DNA from: JANSWY01 sp965267245
Lineage (GTDB): Bacteria; Bacteroidota; Bacteroidia; Cytophagales; Cyclobacteriaceae
NCBI GenBank assembly: GCA_965267245.1
Contig: OZ253939.1
Span: 4,216,001 to 4,280,000 of the forward strand
DNA: 64,000 nucleotides
Direction of reading: 5' to 3'
In this document: positions 27,258 to 35,322 of the stretch, piece by piece
Layout: each line of letters opens with the position of its first letter
Numbering within the stretch: the stretch's first letter is position 1
Notes under the pieces: model-generated
The model's database searches: none
Told to the model about the DNA's origin: nothing
Seen by the model: only the letters and a program-made list of their open reading frames with translations
Position numbers and translations under genes: made by a program

Positions 27258-28964
27258 ATGGAGAAAAGATGGGTGTTTGGGGAGAAGCAACCTCCTGAGT
27301 CTATTCAAAAACTGTCCGAGTCTATCAATGTCAACGCTTATCTGGCTGAAATTTTAATCAACAGAGGTATTGATACATTCGAGAAGGCAAAGGCCTATTT
27401 CAGGCCATCGCTGGATCAATTGCATGATCCTTTTTTAATGAAAAATCTGGATCAAGCAGTCAATCGGTTAACGGATGCAGTTTTTAACAACGAGAAAATC
27501 CTTGTTTACGGTGATTATGATGTAGACGGGACCACCTCCGTGGCGCTTGTTTATGGGTTTTTGAAGCAATTCACTGAAAACCTATCCTTTTACATTCCAG
27601 ATAGGCACAAAGAAGGTTATGGCATTTCTGAAAAAGCAGTGAACATGGCTGCCGAAGAAGATGTTTCATTAATGATCAGTATTGATTGTGGAATCAGGGC
27701 GATCAGTCAGGCAGCTCTTGCAAAAAGTCATAATATTGACCTTATCATATGCGACCATCATCTACCAGGTGAGATCCTACCAGAGGCATATGCCATATTA
27801 GACCCCAAACAATCAGATTGCCATTATCCTTATGATGAATTATCAGGTTGTGGTGTAGGATTTAAATTATTACAGGGGTTTTGTTTACAAAATACTATTG
27901 ACATCCATAAACTCTATAATTTTCTTGACCTATTAGCTGTTAGCATTGCTTCAGACATAGTACCCATGACTGGAGAGAATCGAGTTCTGGCCTATTATGG
28001 TTTGAAAAAGCTTAATCAGGCGCCTTCACCAGGTTTAAAAGGACTTATGGAGGTTGCAGGACTTAAAAAAGACCTTACAATTTCTAATGTAGTTTTTGGA
28101 ATCGGACCCCGGATCAACGCTGCAGGAAGAATAGGACATGCCCTGGACGCAGTAAAATTACTTATTTCGGACAGTGAGGAAGAAGTGGAGGCAAATGCCA
28201 AAAAAATTGATTTTAAGAATTCAGAAAGAAAAGACCTGGATAAAACAATCACACAGGAGGCCATTGATTTGATCGAGGGAGATGACCTGCTTCGTTCGGC
28301 AAAATCTACGGTGCTTTTCAAGAATGACTGGCACAAAGGAGTGATTGGAATTGTAGCTTCCAGGTGTATTGAGAAATACTATCGCCCAACCATCATTTTC
28401 ACAGAATCCAATAATATGGCCACTGGATCGGCCAGAAGTGTGGATGGATTTAACATTCATGATGCCATTGCTGAATGCAGTGACTTGCTAGATCAGTTTG
28501 GAGGACATATGCATGCTGCCGGTTTAACTTTACCCATTGATCGGGTGGAGCTTTTTCGGGATAAATTTGAAAGCGTGGTGGCCAGCAAAATTCTTCCAGA
28601 GCAACTGATTCCTCAAATAAAAGTGGACCTGGAAGTACCATTTAACATATTATCATTCAAATTTCAGCAACTTCTGTCTCAGATGGCCCCATTTGGTCCT
28701 AAAAACCTGGAGCCACTTTTGGTATCACGAGGATTGATCCTGAAATACCCGCTAAAAGTTTTGAAGGAGGAACACTTAAAAATGACGGTGACTCACCGAG
28801 ATGGTAAATTGGCCATTGATGCGATTGCTTTTGGTTTTGGAGAAATGGCTTCTCTATTAGAATCTGCAACTTCCTTTGACATGGCATATCATTTAGGAAT
28901 CAATGAATATCTGGGCAATAAAACACTGCAATTGATGGTTCAGGATATTAAGGTGAACGATTGA
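27258..28964 (+). CDS. recJ: Single-stranded-DNA-specific exonuclease RecJ
   Basis: A 568-residue DHH-family 5'-3' exonuclease acting in recombination and mismatch repair. Motif I is YGDYDVDGTTSVAL (about residues 78-91), motif II is SIDCGI, and motif III is the DHH in ICDHHLPGE. DHHA1 motifs follow (GPRINAAGRIGHA and the GGHMHAAG nucleic-acid loop). A C-terminal OB-like domain is present. Length and motifs match the family. Confidence 0.96.
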   Translation: MEKRWVFGEKQPPESIQKLSESINVNAYLAEILINRGIDTFEKAKAYFRPSLDQLHDPFLMKNLDQAVNRLTDAVFNNEKILVYGDYDVDGTTSVALVYGFLKQFTENLSFYIPDRHKEGYGISEKAVNMAAEEDVSLMISIDCGIRAISQAALAKSHNIDLIICDHHLPGEILPEAYAILDPKQSDCHYPYDELSGCGVGFKLLQGFCLQNTIDIHKLYNFLDLLAVSIASDIVPMTGENRVLAYYGLKKLNQAPSPGLKGLMEVAGLKKDLTISNVVFGIGPRINAAGRIGHALDAVKLLISDSEEEVEANAKKIDFKNSERKDLDKTITQEAIDLIEGDDLLRSAKSTVLFKNDWHKGVIGIVASRCIEKYYRPTIIFTESNNMATGSARSVDGFNIHDAIAECSDLLDQFGGHMHAAGLTLPIDRVELFRDKFESVVASKILPEQLIPQIKVDLEVPFNILSFKFQQLLSQMAPFGPKNLEPLLVSRGLILKYPLKVLKEEHLKMTVTHRDGKLAIDAIAFGFGEMASLLESATSFDMAYHLGINEYLGNKTLQLMVQDIKVND

Positions 28965-29035
28965 AAATAAATCGCTCTGAGTAAATCCAATTGATTATTT
29001 TTGATTTTCGTAAATAGTGAGGCGTAGGCTTAGTT

Positions 29036-29767
29036 ATGGAACTGAAAGCAGAAAGCTTAATAAAGAAATATAAGAAGAGAGTAGTAGTAAACAATATTTC
29101 AGTGACTGTGAATCAGGGTGAAATAGTTGGACTGCTGGGACCCAATGGGGCAGGAAAAACTACCTCTTTCTATATGATAGTGGGGTTGATAAAACCCAAT
29201 GATGGAAAAATATACCTCGACAAGGAAGAAATCACCGAACTGCCAATGTACCAACGCGCACAAAAGGGAATAGGATATTTGGCGCAGGAAGCTTCCGTCT
29301 TCAGAAAACTATCTGTTCAGGATAACATCAAAGCAGTTTTGGAAATGACCAACATGAGCAAGGTGGACCAAAAAGAAAAGATGGAGTCTCTTTTAGAGGA
29401 ATTTAGTTTGACACATGTCAGAAAAAATATGGGAATGGTGCTGTCCGGTGGTGAAAGAAGAAGGACCGAAATAGCACGAGCACTGGCAACCGATCCTAAA
29501 TTTGTTTTGCTGGATGAACCTTTTGCCGGAGTTGACCCCATTGCCGTTGAGGAAATTCAATCAATTGTTGCTAAATTAAAGGAGAAGAATATCGGTATTC
29601 TCATCACCGATCACAACGTACAGGAAACATTATCGATTACAGATAGAGCTTATCTAATGTTTGAGGGACGACTGTTGAAAGCCGGTACCGCAGAAGAACT
29701 GGCGGCCGACGAACAGGTGAGGAGAGTTTACTTAGGAAAGCATTTTGAGTTGAAAAGAAAGATATAG
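29036..29767 (+). CDS. lptB: LPS export ABC transporter ATP-binding protein
   Basis: A 243-residue ABC ATPase of the LptB type, which drives lipopolysaccharide extraction from the inner membrane with LptF/G. Walker A is GPNGAGKTT, the signature is LSGGERRR, Walker B is FVLLDEPFAGVDP and the switch histidine is in ITDHNVQE. The YLAQEASVFRKLSV Q-loop region is typical of LptB. The stop overlaps the GTG start of the GH3 gene by one base. Confidence 0.96.
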   Translation: MELKAESLIKKYKKRVVVNNISVTVNQGEIVGLLGPNGAGKTTSFYMIVGLIKPNDGKIYLDKEEITELPMYQRAQKGIGYLAQEASVFRKLSVQDNIKAVLEMTNMSKVDQKEKMESLLEEFSLTHVRKNMGMVLSGGERRRTEIARALATDPKFVLLDEPFAGVDPIAVEEIQSIVAKLKEKNIGILITDHNVQETLSITDRAYLMFEGRLLKAGTAEELAADEQVRRVYLGKHFELKRKI

Positions 29768-31290
29768 TGGAGATAATTAACTCGATAGTGACGTGGGTGA
29801 TGAAAAAGCGGATTCACCAGATTGAGCTTTTTTTGAAATACCCGTTGGACGTACAGGATGAAGTATTAGAGTATCTTTTAAAGACAGCCAGGAACACTGA
29901 ATATGGAAAAAAGCATGGTTTTGGTGATATCAAAACCTACAGGGATTTTCAAAATAATATTCCAATTGTCAACTACGAGGGACTATTTCCTTATGTAGAG
30001 CGACTTTTGCACGGTGAACAGAACATACTTTGGCCATCTGAGATCAAATGGTTCGCTAAATCAAGCGGAACGACCAATGCCAGGAGCAAATTTATTCCAG
30101 TTTCCCAGGAAGCATTAGACGATTGTCATTTTAAAGGGGGGAAAGATATGCTGAGCATATATGCCAATAATTATCCTGAGACTAAAATGTTCACTGGAAA
30201 GGGATTGGCAATTGGTGGAAGTCACCAAATCAACCAATACGATAAGGGATCAAGCTCCTACTACGGTGATGTTTCTGCAGTAATCATGAAAAACCTGCCT
30301 CTTTGGGCCCAAATGGCACGAACACCAAGTCTTGAAATTGCCTTGATGGATGAGTGGGAGGAAAAAATTGAGGCCATGGCAAGAGCCACTTCTCAAGAGA
30401 ATGTAACCAGTATTAGTGGTGTACCCACCTGGACAATTGTACTCATCGAGAGAATACTGGAGATAACTGGAAAGAATAATATTCTGGAAGTCTGGCCAAA
30501 CCTGGAAGTGTTTGTGCACGGAGCGGTAGCCTTTGGACCATACAGGTCATTGTTTAAGAAATTAATTCCTTCAAAAGAGATGCGTTACATGGAGACATAC
30601 AATGCATCCGAAGGGTTTTTTGGCATCCAGGACACTACGGATTCAGATGAATTATTATTGATGTTGGATTATGGTGTGTTTTATGAGTTCATTCCATATT
30701 CAGAATTGAATAGCGAGAACCCAAAAGCAATTCCACTCGGTGAAGTTCAAATTGGCAAAAATTATGCGATGGTGATCAGCACCAACGCTGGTTTATGGCG
30801 ATACAAAATAGGAGATACCGTCAGATTTACGTCTGTCAACCCTTACAGAATAAAGATATCAGGAAGGACCAAGCATTTTATAAATGCATTTGGTGAGGAG
30901 CTGATCATAGAGAATGCTGAACAGGCCATTGCAGCAGCTTGTCATGAAACTGAAGCTGAAATTGAGAACTTCACGGCGGCTCCAATCTATCTATCAGAAG
31001 GGAACAAAGGTGGACATGAATGGGTTATTGAGTTCAAAGTTGACCCTAACGATCCAGAGAAGTTCAAGCAAACACTTGACCAAACCCTGAAAAAAGTAAA
31101 TAGTGACTATGAAGCCAAACGTTACAAAGACATGGCTCTAATTGCGCCAACTGTTCACTTTGCAGAAAAAGGCACATTTCACCAGTGGATGAAAAAGCGG
31201 GGTAAATTGGGTGGGCAAAACAAAGTACCAAGATTGTCCAATAACCGGGACTATTTAGAAGACCTATTGGGAATGTTGACCCTGGCTTAA
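29767..31290 (+). CDS. GH3 auxin-responsive-promoter family protein
   Basis: A 507-residue member of the bacterial GH3 family, an acyl-adenylate-forming fold (ANL superfamily) known in plants for joining amino acids to carboxylic hormones. The bacterial substrates are unknown. Visible motifs are SSGTTNARSKFIPVS (P-loop-like), ETYNASEGFFGIQD and the hinge region LWRYKIGDTVRFT, with a C-terminal GRTKHFINAFGEELI stretch. Translation starts at a GTG that overlaps the lptB stop, so the two are coupled. The lptB-GH3 pairing suggests an envelope-related role, which is inference. Confidence 0.88.
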   Translation: MEIINSIVTWVMKKRIHQIELFLKYPLDVQDEVLEYLLKTARNTEYGKKHGFGDIKTYRDFQNNIPIVNYEGLFPYVERLLHGEQNILWPSEIKWFAKSSGTTNARSKFIPVSQEALDDCHFKGGKDMLSIYANNYPETKMFTGKGLAIGGSHQINQYDKGSSSYYGDVSAVIMKNLPLWAQMARTPSLEIALMDEWEEKIEAMARATSQENVTSISGVPTWTIVLIERILEITGKNNILEVWPNLEVFVHGAVAFGPYRSLFKKLIPSKEMRYMETYNASEGFFGIQDTTDSDELLLMLDYGVFYEFIPYSELNSENPKAIPLGEVQIGKNYAMVISTNAGLWRYKIGDTVRFTSVNPYRIKISGRTKHFINAFGEELIIENAEQAIAAACHETEAEIENFTAAPIYLSEGNKGGHEWVIEFKVDPNDPEKFKQTLDQTLKKVNSDYEAKRYKDMALIAPTVHFAEKGTFHQWMKKRGKLGGQNKVPRLSNNRDYLEDLLGMLTLA

Positions 31291-31895
31291 TCTGCCATTG
31301 AAATATATTGGCTAGGGACATGATCTGTTAGCCAAACATCAAAATCTGACTGGAAAAACAGAATTTCATGGTCGTACATATCTAAAGCATCAATTTCCAA
31401 TACCACAGGACCAATTTTCTTTGAGGCCGCTTCCAAAGCTGTTTGCGGATCAGGTGAAAGGTGAACATACTGTCTGTTCATTTTATTAATTCCCCACTGT
31501 GCAATATCGTCCAGGAACATGCCTTGTACGGCATAATAGAGTTTTTCCGGTGGCACTACGGGTAGTAAACCCAGGTCAAAGATCATTCCACCACCTGGTC
31601 TTACCCTGATTTCGGTCATATCATCATTGAGCATGAACCTGTTTTTGTCATCAGTAAATACGATATGTTTTACCAGTTCAAAATCTATAGGGTAGAACTT
31701 TCTGCTCACTTTGGAAATCATTTCGCGAACATCTGTCCAGCCAGTTCTGCTCAACTTTAAGTCAGCATCCTCCGGTCGGTTTCTAAGCAAATTACTTAGC
31801 AATTTAGCAGTGTTTCGAATGAAGCGATACGCATCCTGGTCCTGACCTTCAAACGTTTCTTCATCGAATCCTTCGTGTTCCTCAAACTCTTCCAT
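31287..31895 (-). CDS. Degenerate Tpt1/KptA-like RNA 2'-phosphotransferase
   Basis: A 202-residue protein with an acidic N-terminal extension of about 22 residues and then the order of Tpt1/KptA motifs: KLLSNLLRNRPED, TGWTDVREMI, DDKNRFMLNDDMTEIRVR, RQYVHLSPDPQTAL, VVLEIDALDMY and DVWLTDHVPSQYI. Tpt1 enzymes transfer an internal RNA 2'-phosphate to NAD+. Several key positions differ from the family: the Arg-His pair is Arg-Asn (residues 38-39), QGHS is PGGG (100-103) and the YHGT loop is YYAV (120-123). It may be inactive or have a changed reaction. It overlaps the AI-2E-type gene start side by 14 bases and the GH3 stop by 4. Confidence 0.75.
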   Translation of the reverse strand: MEEFEEHEGFDEETFEGQDQDAYRFIRNTAKLLSNLLRNRPEDADLKLSRTGWTDVREMISKVSRKFYPIDFELVKHIVFTDDKNRFMLNDDMTEIRVRPGGGMIFDLGLLPVVPPEKLYYAVQGMFLDDIAQWGINKMNRQYVHLSPDPQTALEAASKKIGPVVLEIDALDMYDHEILFFQSDFDVWLTDHVPSQYISMAD

Positions 31896-32910
31896 TTCCT
31901 GAGAGCATTATAGCTATGTTTCTTGTAGGTTCAAATTTTGAAAATATGATGATCATCATGACTGTAACAGGGACACTTAGGATCATGCCGATAATTCCCC
32001 AAAGACTTCCCCAAAATGCAAGTGCTATCAGTACAACCAGAGCACTGATATTGAGAGAGTCTCCCATCATTTTAGGTTCCAGTACGTTCCCAACTAACAC
32101 CTGAATGGCTCCCACACTCACAAGTACCAGAATAAACGGTGTAAATTCTCCTGTCTGGAGTAAAGCCATCATTGCAGGGAATAGTGTTGCGATAAGTGAA
32201 CCAATTGTGGGGATATAATTCAAGAGGAAAATTAGAAATGCCCAAAAGAATGGTGAATCAACGCCTATGATCAGCAACGCAAAGAAGCTTAGCACACCAG
32301 TTATCAGACTGATAACTGTTTTGAGCATCACATAGTTGTTAATTGAGCTGTTTAGTTCGTCAAGCATTTTATTGGCCCGTTCAAATTTGTCCGCCGTGGG
32401 GAACATTGCTTTTAGCTTTTTCGGGAAAGCGGACTCTTCAAGTAATAAAAAAACCACATAAAGAAGTACCAAAAACGCATCGGCGAAGAGTTGGGTTATC
32501 CCATTGATCACACTTTGCAGTATCCCAGTAAAGTCAAAGTCTTTGAAATAGTCTTTGCCCCAGCTGACTACATCAATTTGGAGCAAGTTATTCAATTCAT
32601 TCGTGATGTGCTGAACATTAGCCTCGTATGTCGGTATGTTTTTCGATAAGTTGACAATACTGTTCGATAATAATCGGCCAGTTAGGGCCAATACTCCAAA
32701 AATCAACACAAAAGCGAGCGTATTTTGTAGCCAATTAGGGAATGCTTTGCCTTTAATCTTCACTTTTCCAACTAATACTCTTACCGCTTTGATTAGGTAC
32801 CAGACCACCACAGCAAGGACAACCGGTAAAAGAATCCCTTTCCCATATATGAGTATGATCACAACGGTTACCGCAATGATTAGTGTGTATGCAATGTTGG
32901 AAGCCTTCAC
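31882..32910 (-). CDS. AI-2E-family membrane permease
   Basis: A 342-residue protein of the AI-2E (TqsA/PerM/YdiK-like) family, whose members export small molecules or act as sodium/proton antiporters. It has two N-terminal membrane helices and a third around residue 70. A soluble segment follows (about residues 90-140), and five C-terminal helices include the conserved NYIPTIGSLIATLFPAMMALLQ region and GNVLEPKMMGDSLNISALVV. The substrate cannot be inferred. The gene is upstream of, and overlaps, the Tpt1-like gene. Confidence 0.88.
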   Translation of the reverse strand: MKASNIAYTLIIAVTVVIILIYGKGILLPVVLAVVVWYLIKAVRVLVGKVKIKGKAFPNWLQNTLAFVLIFGVLALTGRLLSNSIVNLSKNIPTYEANVQHITNELNNLLQIDVVSWGKDYFKDFDFTGILQSVINGITQLFADAFLVLLYVVFLLLEESAFPKKLKAMFPTADKFERANKMLDELNSSINNYVMLKTVISLITGVLSFFALLIIGVDSPFFWAFLIFLLNYIPTIGSLIATLFPAMMALLQTGEFTPFILVLVSVGAIQVLVGNVLEPKMMGDSLNISALVVLIALAFWGSLWGIIGMILSVPVTVMMIIIFSKFEPTRNIAIMLSGNGRV

Positions 32911-33003
32911 AACAAACGAGTTTTGTTAAGCTCCAAATATAAGCATGAATGTCGGATCGCAAAACGGTAACAGGTTTCGCATGAAATCACTAAATTTATT
33001 GAC

Positions 33004-33747
33004 ATGTGCTACGATGTTGCTACAATGACCAAGAAGGCCCTGGACTATGCTAAAAGGTATGGTACGGAAGCAGATTGGGAAGATATTAAGAAAAGGCTTC
33101 CACCTACCTACCACGTAAGTGGGTTTGAGGAACCGGATCTACCAGTTATTACCAATCAGGACCCAGATAAGGTACAGGCTTTTAGCTGGCCATTTATCCC
33201 AATGGCATATAGTAAACTCAATACACTGAATGCCAGAGACGATAAGATTTTCGAATCCTACACTTACAAGGATGCTGCAAAAAGCCGAAGGTGCCTGATC
33301 ATGATCGATGGGTTTTTCGATTTTCACCATAAAGGAGGTATTTCATATCCTTATTTTGTCCAGCTACAGTCTGGCGAGCCGTTTACAGTTGGTGGGATCT
33401 GGCAGCACTTCTCCAAAGATGGGATAGATAGACAAACATGTTCTATTGTAACTACCCGGGCCAATAAAGAAATGGGGTGGTTACATAACGAGCCAGCATA
33501 CAGTCCCGAATCCAGAATGATGCTGGTTATCACCAAAGAAACGGAGGATGAATGGTTATTTGGAGACTGGGAGACACTTTCTGATCGTGTGATCAAGCCT
33601 TTACCAGATGATGCCTTGAAGTATCATCCATGTGAACCAATCAAACCGAACAAGAAGCTGGGTAGGATTTACATGGGAAATTTGCCGGAAATCCAGCAGT
33701 ATAAGCATTATCCGGAGCTTGAAACACAGCAGGGAAGCTTATTTTAG
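33004..33747 (+). CDS. SOS response-associated peptidase (SRAP/YedK/HMCES family)
   Basis: A 247-residue protein that shields abasic sites in single-stranded DNA by forming a thiazolidine crosslink through Cys2, exposed after removal of Met1; MCYDVA at the N-terminus fits. The histidine region appears as WLHN, followed by an insertion and then RMMLVI. The usual GFYEW motif reads GFFDF (residues 103-107), so the conserved glutamate is an aspartate (Asp106). The family call is firm, and Asp may keep the acid function. The gene stands alone and divergent from the AI-2E-type gene. Confidence 0.92.
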   Translation: MCYDVATMTKKALDYAKRYGTEADWEDIKKRLPPTYHVSGFEEPDLPVITNQDPDKVQAFSWPFIPMAYSKLNTLNARDDKIFESYTYKDAAKSRRCLIMIDGFFDFHHKGGISYPYFVQLQSGEPFTVGGIWQHFSKDGIDRQTCSIVTTRANKEMGWLHNEPAYSPESRMMLVITKETEDEWLFGDWETLSDRVIKPLPDDALKYHPCEPIKPNKKLGRIYMGNLPEIQQYKHYPELETQQGSLF

Positions 33748-33788
33748 CAGAAAGTAACGGGTATGGTGATTGTTTTTTGAGATTTTTC

Positions 33789-33818
33789 TTGGTTAATTGT
33801 TTCACTGATTTATCTTTG
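33789..33818 (+). promoter_or_regulatory. Promoter of the tRNA cluster
   Basis: A TTG (33789-33791) and TATCTTTG (33811-33818) are separated by exactly 19 bases, a full match to the Bacteroidota consensus. Transcription would begin near 33825 and pass through the broken tRNA copy, tRNA-Gly and possibly tRNA-Leu. Confidence 0.75.
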
Positions 33819-33859
33819 CAGTCCGTTTGGAAATCAAACGAAAAAGTTCTTTAAAAAAC

Positions 33860-33968
33860 GCGAAAGTAGCTCAGCTGGTAGAGCATCCCGATTGCTATCG
33901 GGAGGATCGCGGTTCAAAAAAGTTTTGACCGACGAAAAGACTGGCCCACTACTGTAAGCGTAATCCAA
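33860..33968 (+). pseudogene. Broken tRNA-Gly copy (5' half intact, 3' half replaced)
   Basis: The first 26 bases (33860-33885) are identical to the start of the intact tRNA-Gly at 33969: acceptor strand, D-arm and the following A. The anticodon arm is then TCCCG, an eight-base loop ATTGCTAT, and CGGGA, which breaks the seven-base loop rule and cannot be read as a normal anticodon. A remnant of the variable and T-arm follows (GGATCGCGGTTC), but no closing T-stem and no CTTTCGC acceptor partner follow. Downstream to 33968 the sequence is unrelated to a tRNA and includes CCCACTACTGTAAGC. It has the cluster's promoter just upstream. Confidence 0.65.
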
Positions 33969-34041
33969 GCGAAAGTAGCTCAGCTGGTAGAGCACAACCT
34001 TGCCAAGGTTGGGGTCGCGGGTTCGAATCCCGTCTTTCGCT
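33969..34041 (+). tRNA. tRNA-Gly (anticodon GCC)
   Basis: The cloverleaf closes fully: acceptor GCGAAAG/CTTTCGC, D-arm GCTC...GAGC, anticodon stem CAACC/GGTTG around loop TTGCCAA (anticodon GCC), and T-arm GCGGG TTCGAAT CCCGT with one wobble. The discriminator base is T (34041), and CCA is not encoded. Confidence 0.95.
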
Positions 34042-34047
34042 CAAAAA

Positions 34048-34076
34048 GATCCCGATCTGATCGGGATTTCTTTTTT
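34048..34076 (+). terminator. Terminator after tRNA-Gly
   Basis: ATCCCGA and TCGGGAT form a seven-base stem (34049-34055/34061-34067) followed by TTCTTTTTT. It lies only 20 bases before tRNA-Leu. Confidence 0.8.
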
Positions 34077-34096
34077 ACAGCTAGACAATAGCTGCC

Positions 34097-34180
34097 GCCG
34101 GGATGGTGGAATTGGTAGACACGCAAGACTTAAAATCTTGTGCACATTAGTGCGTGCGGGTTCAAGTCCCGCTCCTGGTA
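34097..34180 (+). tRNA. tRNA-Leu (anticodon TAA)
   Basis: A class II tRNA of 84 bases: acceptor GCCGGGA paired with TCCTGGT, D-arm region GGTGGAATTGGTAGACAC, anticodon stem CAAGA/TCTTG around CTTAAAA (anticodon TAA), a short variable arm (TGCACATTAGTGCG) and T-arm GCGGGTTCAAGTCCCGC. The discriminator is A, and CCA is not encoded. Confidence 0.95.
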
Positions 34181-34184
34181 CAGA

Positions 34185-34214
34185 AAGCCTCGAAGAGATT
34201 CGGGGCTTTTTTGA
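34185..34214 (+). terminator. Terminator after tRNA-Leu
   Basis: AAGCCTCGAA and TTCGGGGCTT form a ten-base stem with one G-T pair around GAGA, followed by TTTTTTG. Confidence 0.85.
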
Positions 34215-34268
34215 TTTTCTAACTTCTAAAAATATCTATAGATAGCTCAGGAAAACCAGATTACTCAA

Positions 34269-34766
34269 CTATTCACTACCAAACCCATAAATCGTCGTAT
34301 GCATACCAGCAATCTTCCACTTTCCTTCTACTTTTTCCATCAATCTGGTTTCACGTTTCAATCCACGAATTGAGTCCATTTGCTCATAAGTCACCCAAGC
34401 ACCATTTCCGTATAACCGAACATCAATATCAGCCAAAGCCTCAGGTACTGGTTCAGGTTCAGGATGTTGCTCAAAGAACGTTTTTATGAATCCACTTACT
34501 TTTTTCCATCCTATTGATTCTGAATAACTGCTATCAGCGAAATTGATGTAGGTTTTGGAAATATTGGCACCATGAATCCAGTGAGAGGCCCAAAGTTCGT
34601 AATCCCTCTGAAATGCCGATTTTGTCTCATTATTTAGGGTCTCTAAAATGGCGGCTTTTTCTTCTTCAAAGTTTGCATTTGGGAACTGCTCCTCCAGGGA
34701 GGATGTGCAACCAATTAATAATAGCAAGATCGATATCGGGTAACCTATGGGTGATCTGTAATTCAT
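34269..34766 (-). CDS. Lipoprotein with an NTF2/SnoaL-like domain
   Basis: A 165-residue lipoprotein with lipobox LLIGC (cysteine at about residue 20). The mature part has the alpha+beta cone pattern of NTF2-like proteins: an N-terminal helix (EEEKAAILETLNNETKSAF), a DYELWASHWIHG segment, a mid-region helix, and C-terminal strands (AWVTYEQM, TRLMEKVEGKWKIAGMHTTIYG). Such domains act as small-molecule enzymes or binding proteins; no active site can be assigned. I used the ATG at 34766, right before the signal peptide, rather than one 16 codons upstream. Confidence 0.78.
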   Translation of the reverse strand: MNYRSPIGYPISILLLLIGCTSSLEEQFPNANFEEEKAAILETLNNETKSAFQRDYELWASHWIHGANISKTYINFADSSYSESIGWKKVSGFIKTFFEQHPEPEPVPEALADIDVRLYGNGAWVTYEQMDSIRGLKRETRLMEKVEGKWKIAGMHTTIYGFGSE

Positions 34767-35076
34767 ATTAATGGAATAATATTTAAGTAACGGTTTCCCT
34801 AAAATTACAAACAAGTACTCACTTAACTCAAGCTCATTTTATATTAAAGGCTCGCACTCATTAAACGCAAGCATAATGATTGCCTGATTTACACTTCAGA
34901 AAATACATCCAGCATTAACAATGCGGCATAATTATAATAGTTCAATCAATAAATATCCATCTCAACCTCAACAATTAACATGATCATTCTTGGCACAAAT
35001 CAGCATTATAACAAATAACTGTTTGAAGGCATTTTTCACTCCTCAACTCAACACTTCACAAACATTTAATCTTCTA
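34767..35076. other. AT-rich noncoding stretch
   Basis: No gene is seen. The stretch is AT-rich and lies upstream of both the NTF2-like lipoprotein gene (minus) and the structured leader of the surface operon (plus). It therefore likely carries promoters for both, although no full consensus match was found. Confidence 0.35.
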
Positions 35077-35084
35077 TAATTTTG
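35077..35084 (+). promoter_or_regulatory. -7 promoter element of the surface-operon leader
   Basis: TAATTTTG is an exact TAnnTTTG match. It would start a transcript near 35091, ten bases before the structured leader at 35101. No TTG is seen at the -33 distance, so strength may be low or activator-dependent. Confidence 0.45.
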
Positions 35085-35100
35085 ATTTCTAAAATATAAT

Positions 35101-35167
35101 TCAGACCTTCGTATTGTACGAAGCGGCATTTTGGAACGGTTAAACCGGTCTGAAATGCTTTTTTTTT
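35101..35167 (+). ncRNA. Structured leader ending in a strong terminator
   Basis: Several pairings are visible: TTCGTA/TACGAA around TTG (35108-35122), CGGT/ACCG around TAA (35137-35147), and GCATTT/AAATGC (35126-35131/35153-35158) directly followed by nine Ts. In addition TCAGACC (35101-35107) can pair with GGTCTGA (35147-35153), a pairing that crosses the terminator stem. This could be a short independent RNA or an attenuator controlling the five-gene operon that starts about 150 bases later. No further full promoter is seen between the terminator and the operon, which favours attenuation. The class is unknown to me. Confidence 0.5.
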
Positions 35168-35322
35168 GTCAATTGTTCACAGTACGCAATCTGTTACCTT
35201 CATAGGGAATAAAAATTAAAAACTATCTCCGTGGGAGGTTATTACTTAGTTTATTACTTTTATTGCAATTAACGGTATAAACCGTTTTAATGAAACTCGA
35301 ATTTATCCAGTCGCTAGCCATG

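Noticed and set aside
29036..31290. GH3 gene as an auxin-conjugating enzyme
   Set aside because: The family name comes from plants; nothing here shows an auxin substrate, so I kept only the family.
33930..33960. A full cobalamin riboswitch
   Set aside because: Only the short CCCACTACTGTAAGC piece fits; the 5' core (GGGAA, GGTG elements) is missing and no B12-related gene follows.
34000..34245. An open frame of 81 codons over the tRNA genes
   Set aside because: It runs through both intact tRNAs and their terminator, so it is not a gene.
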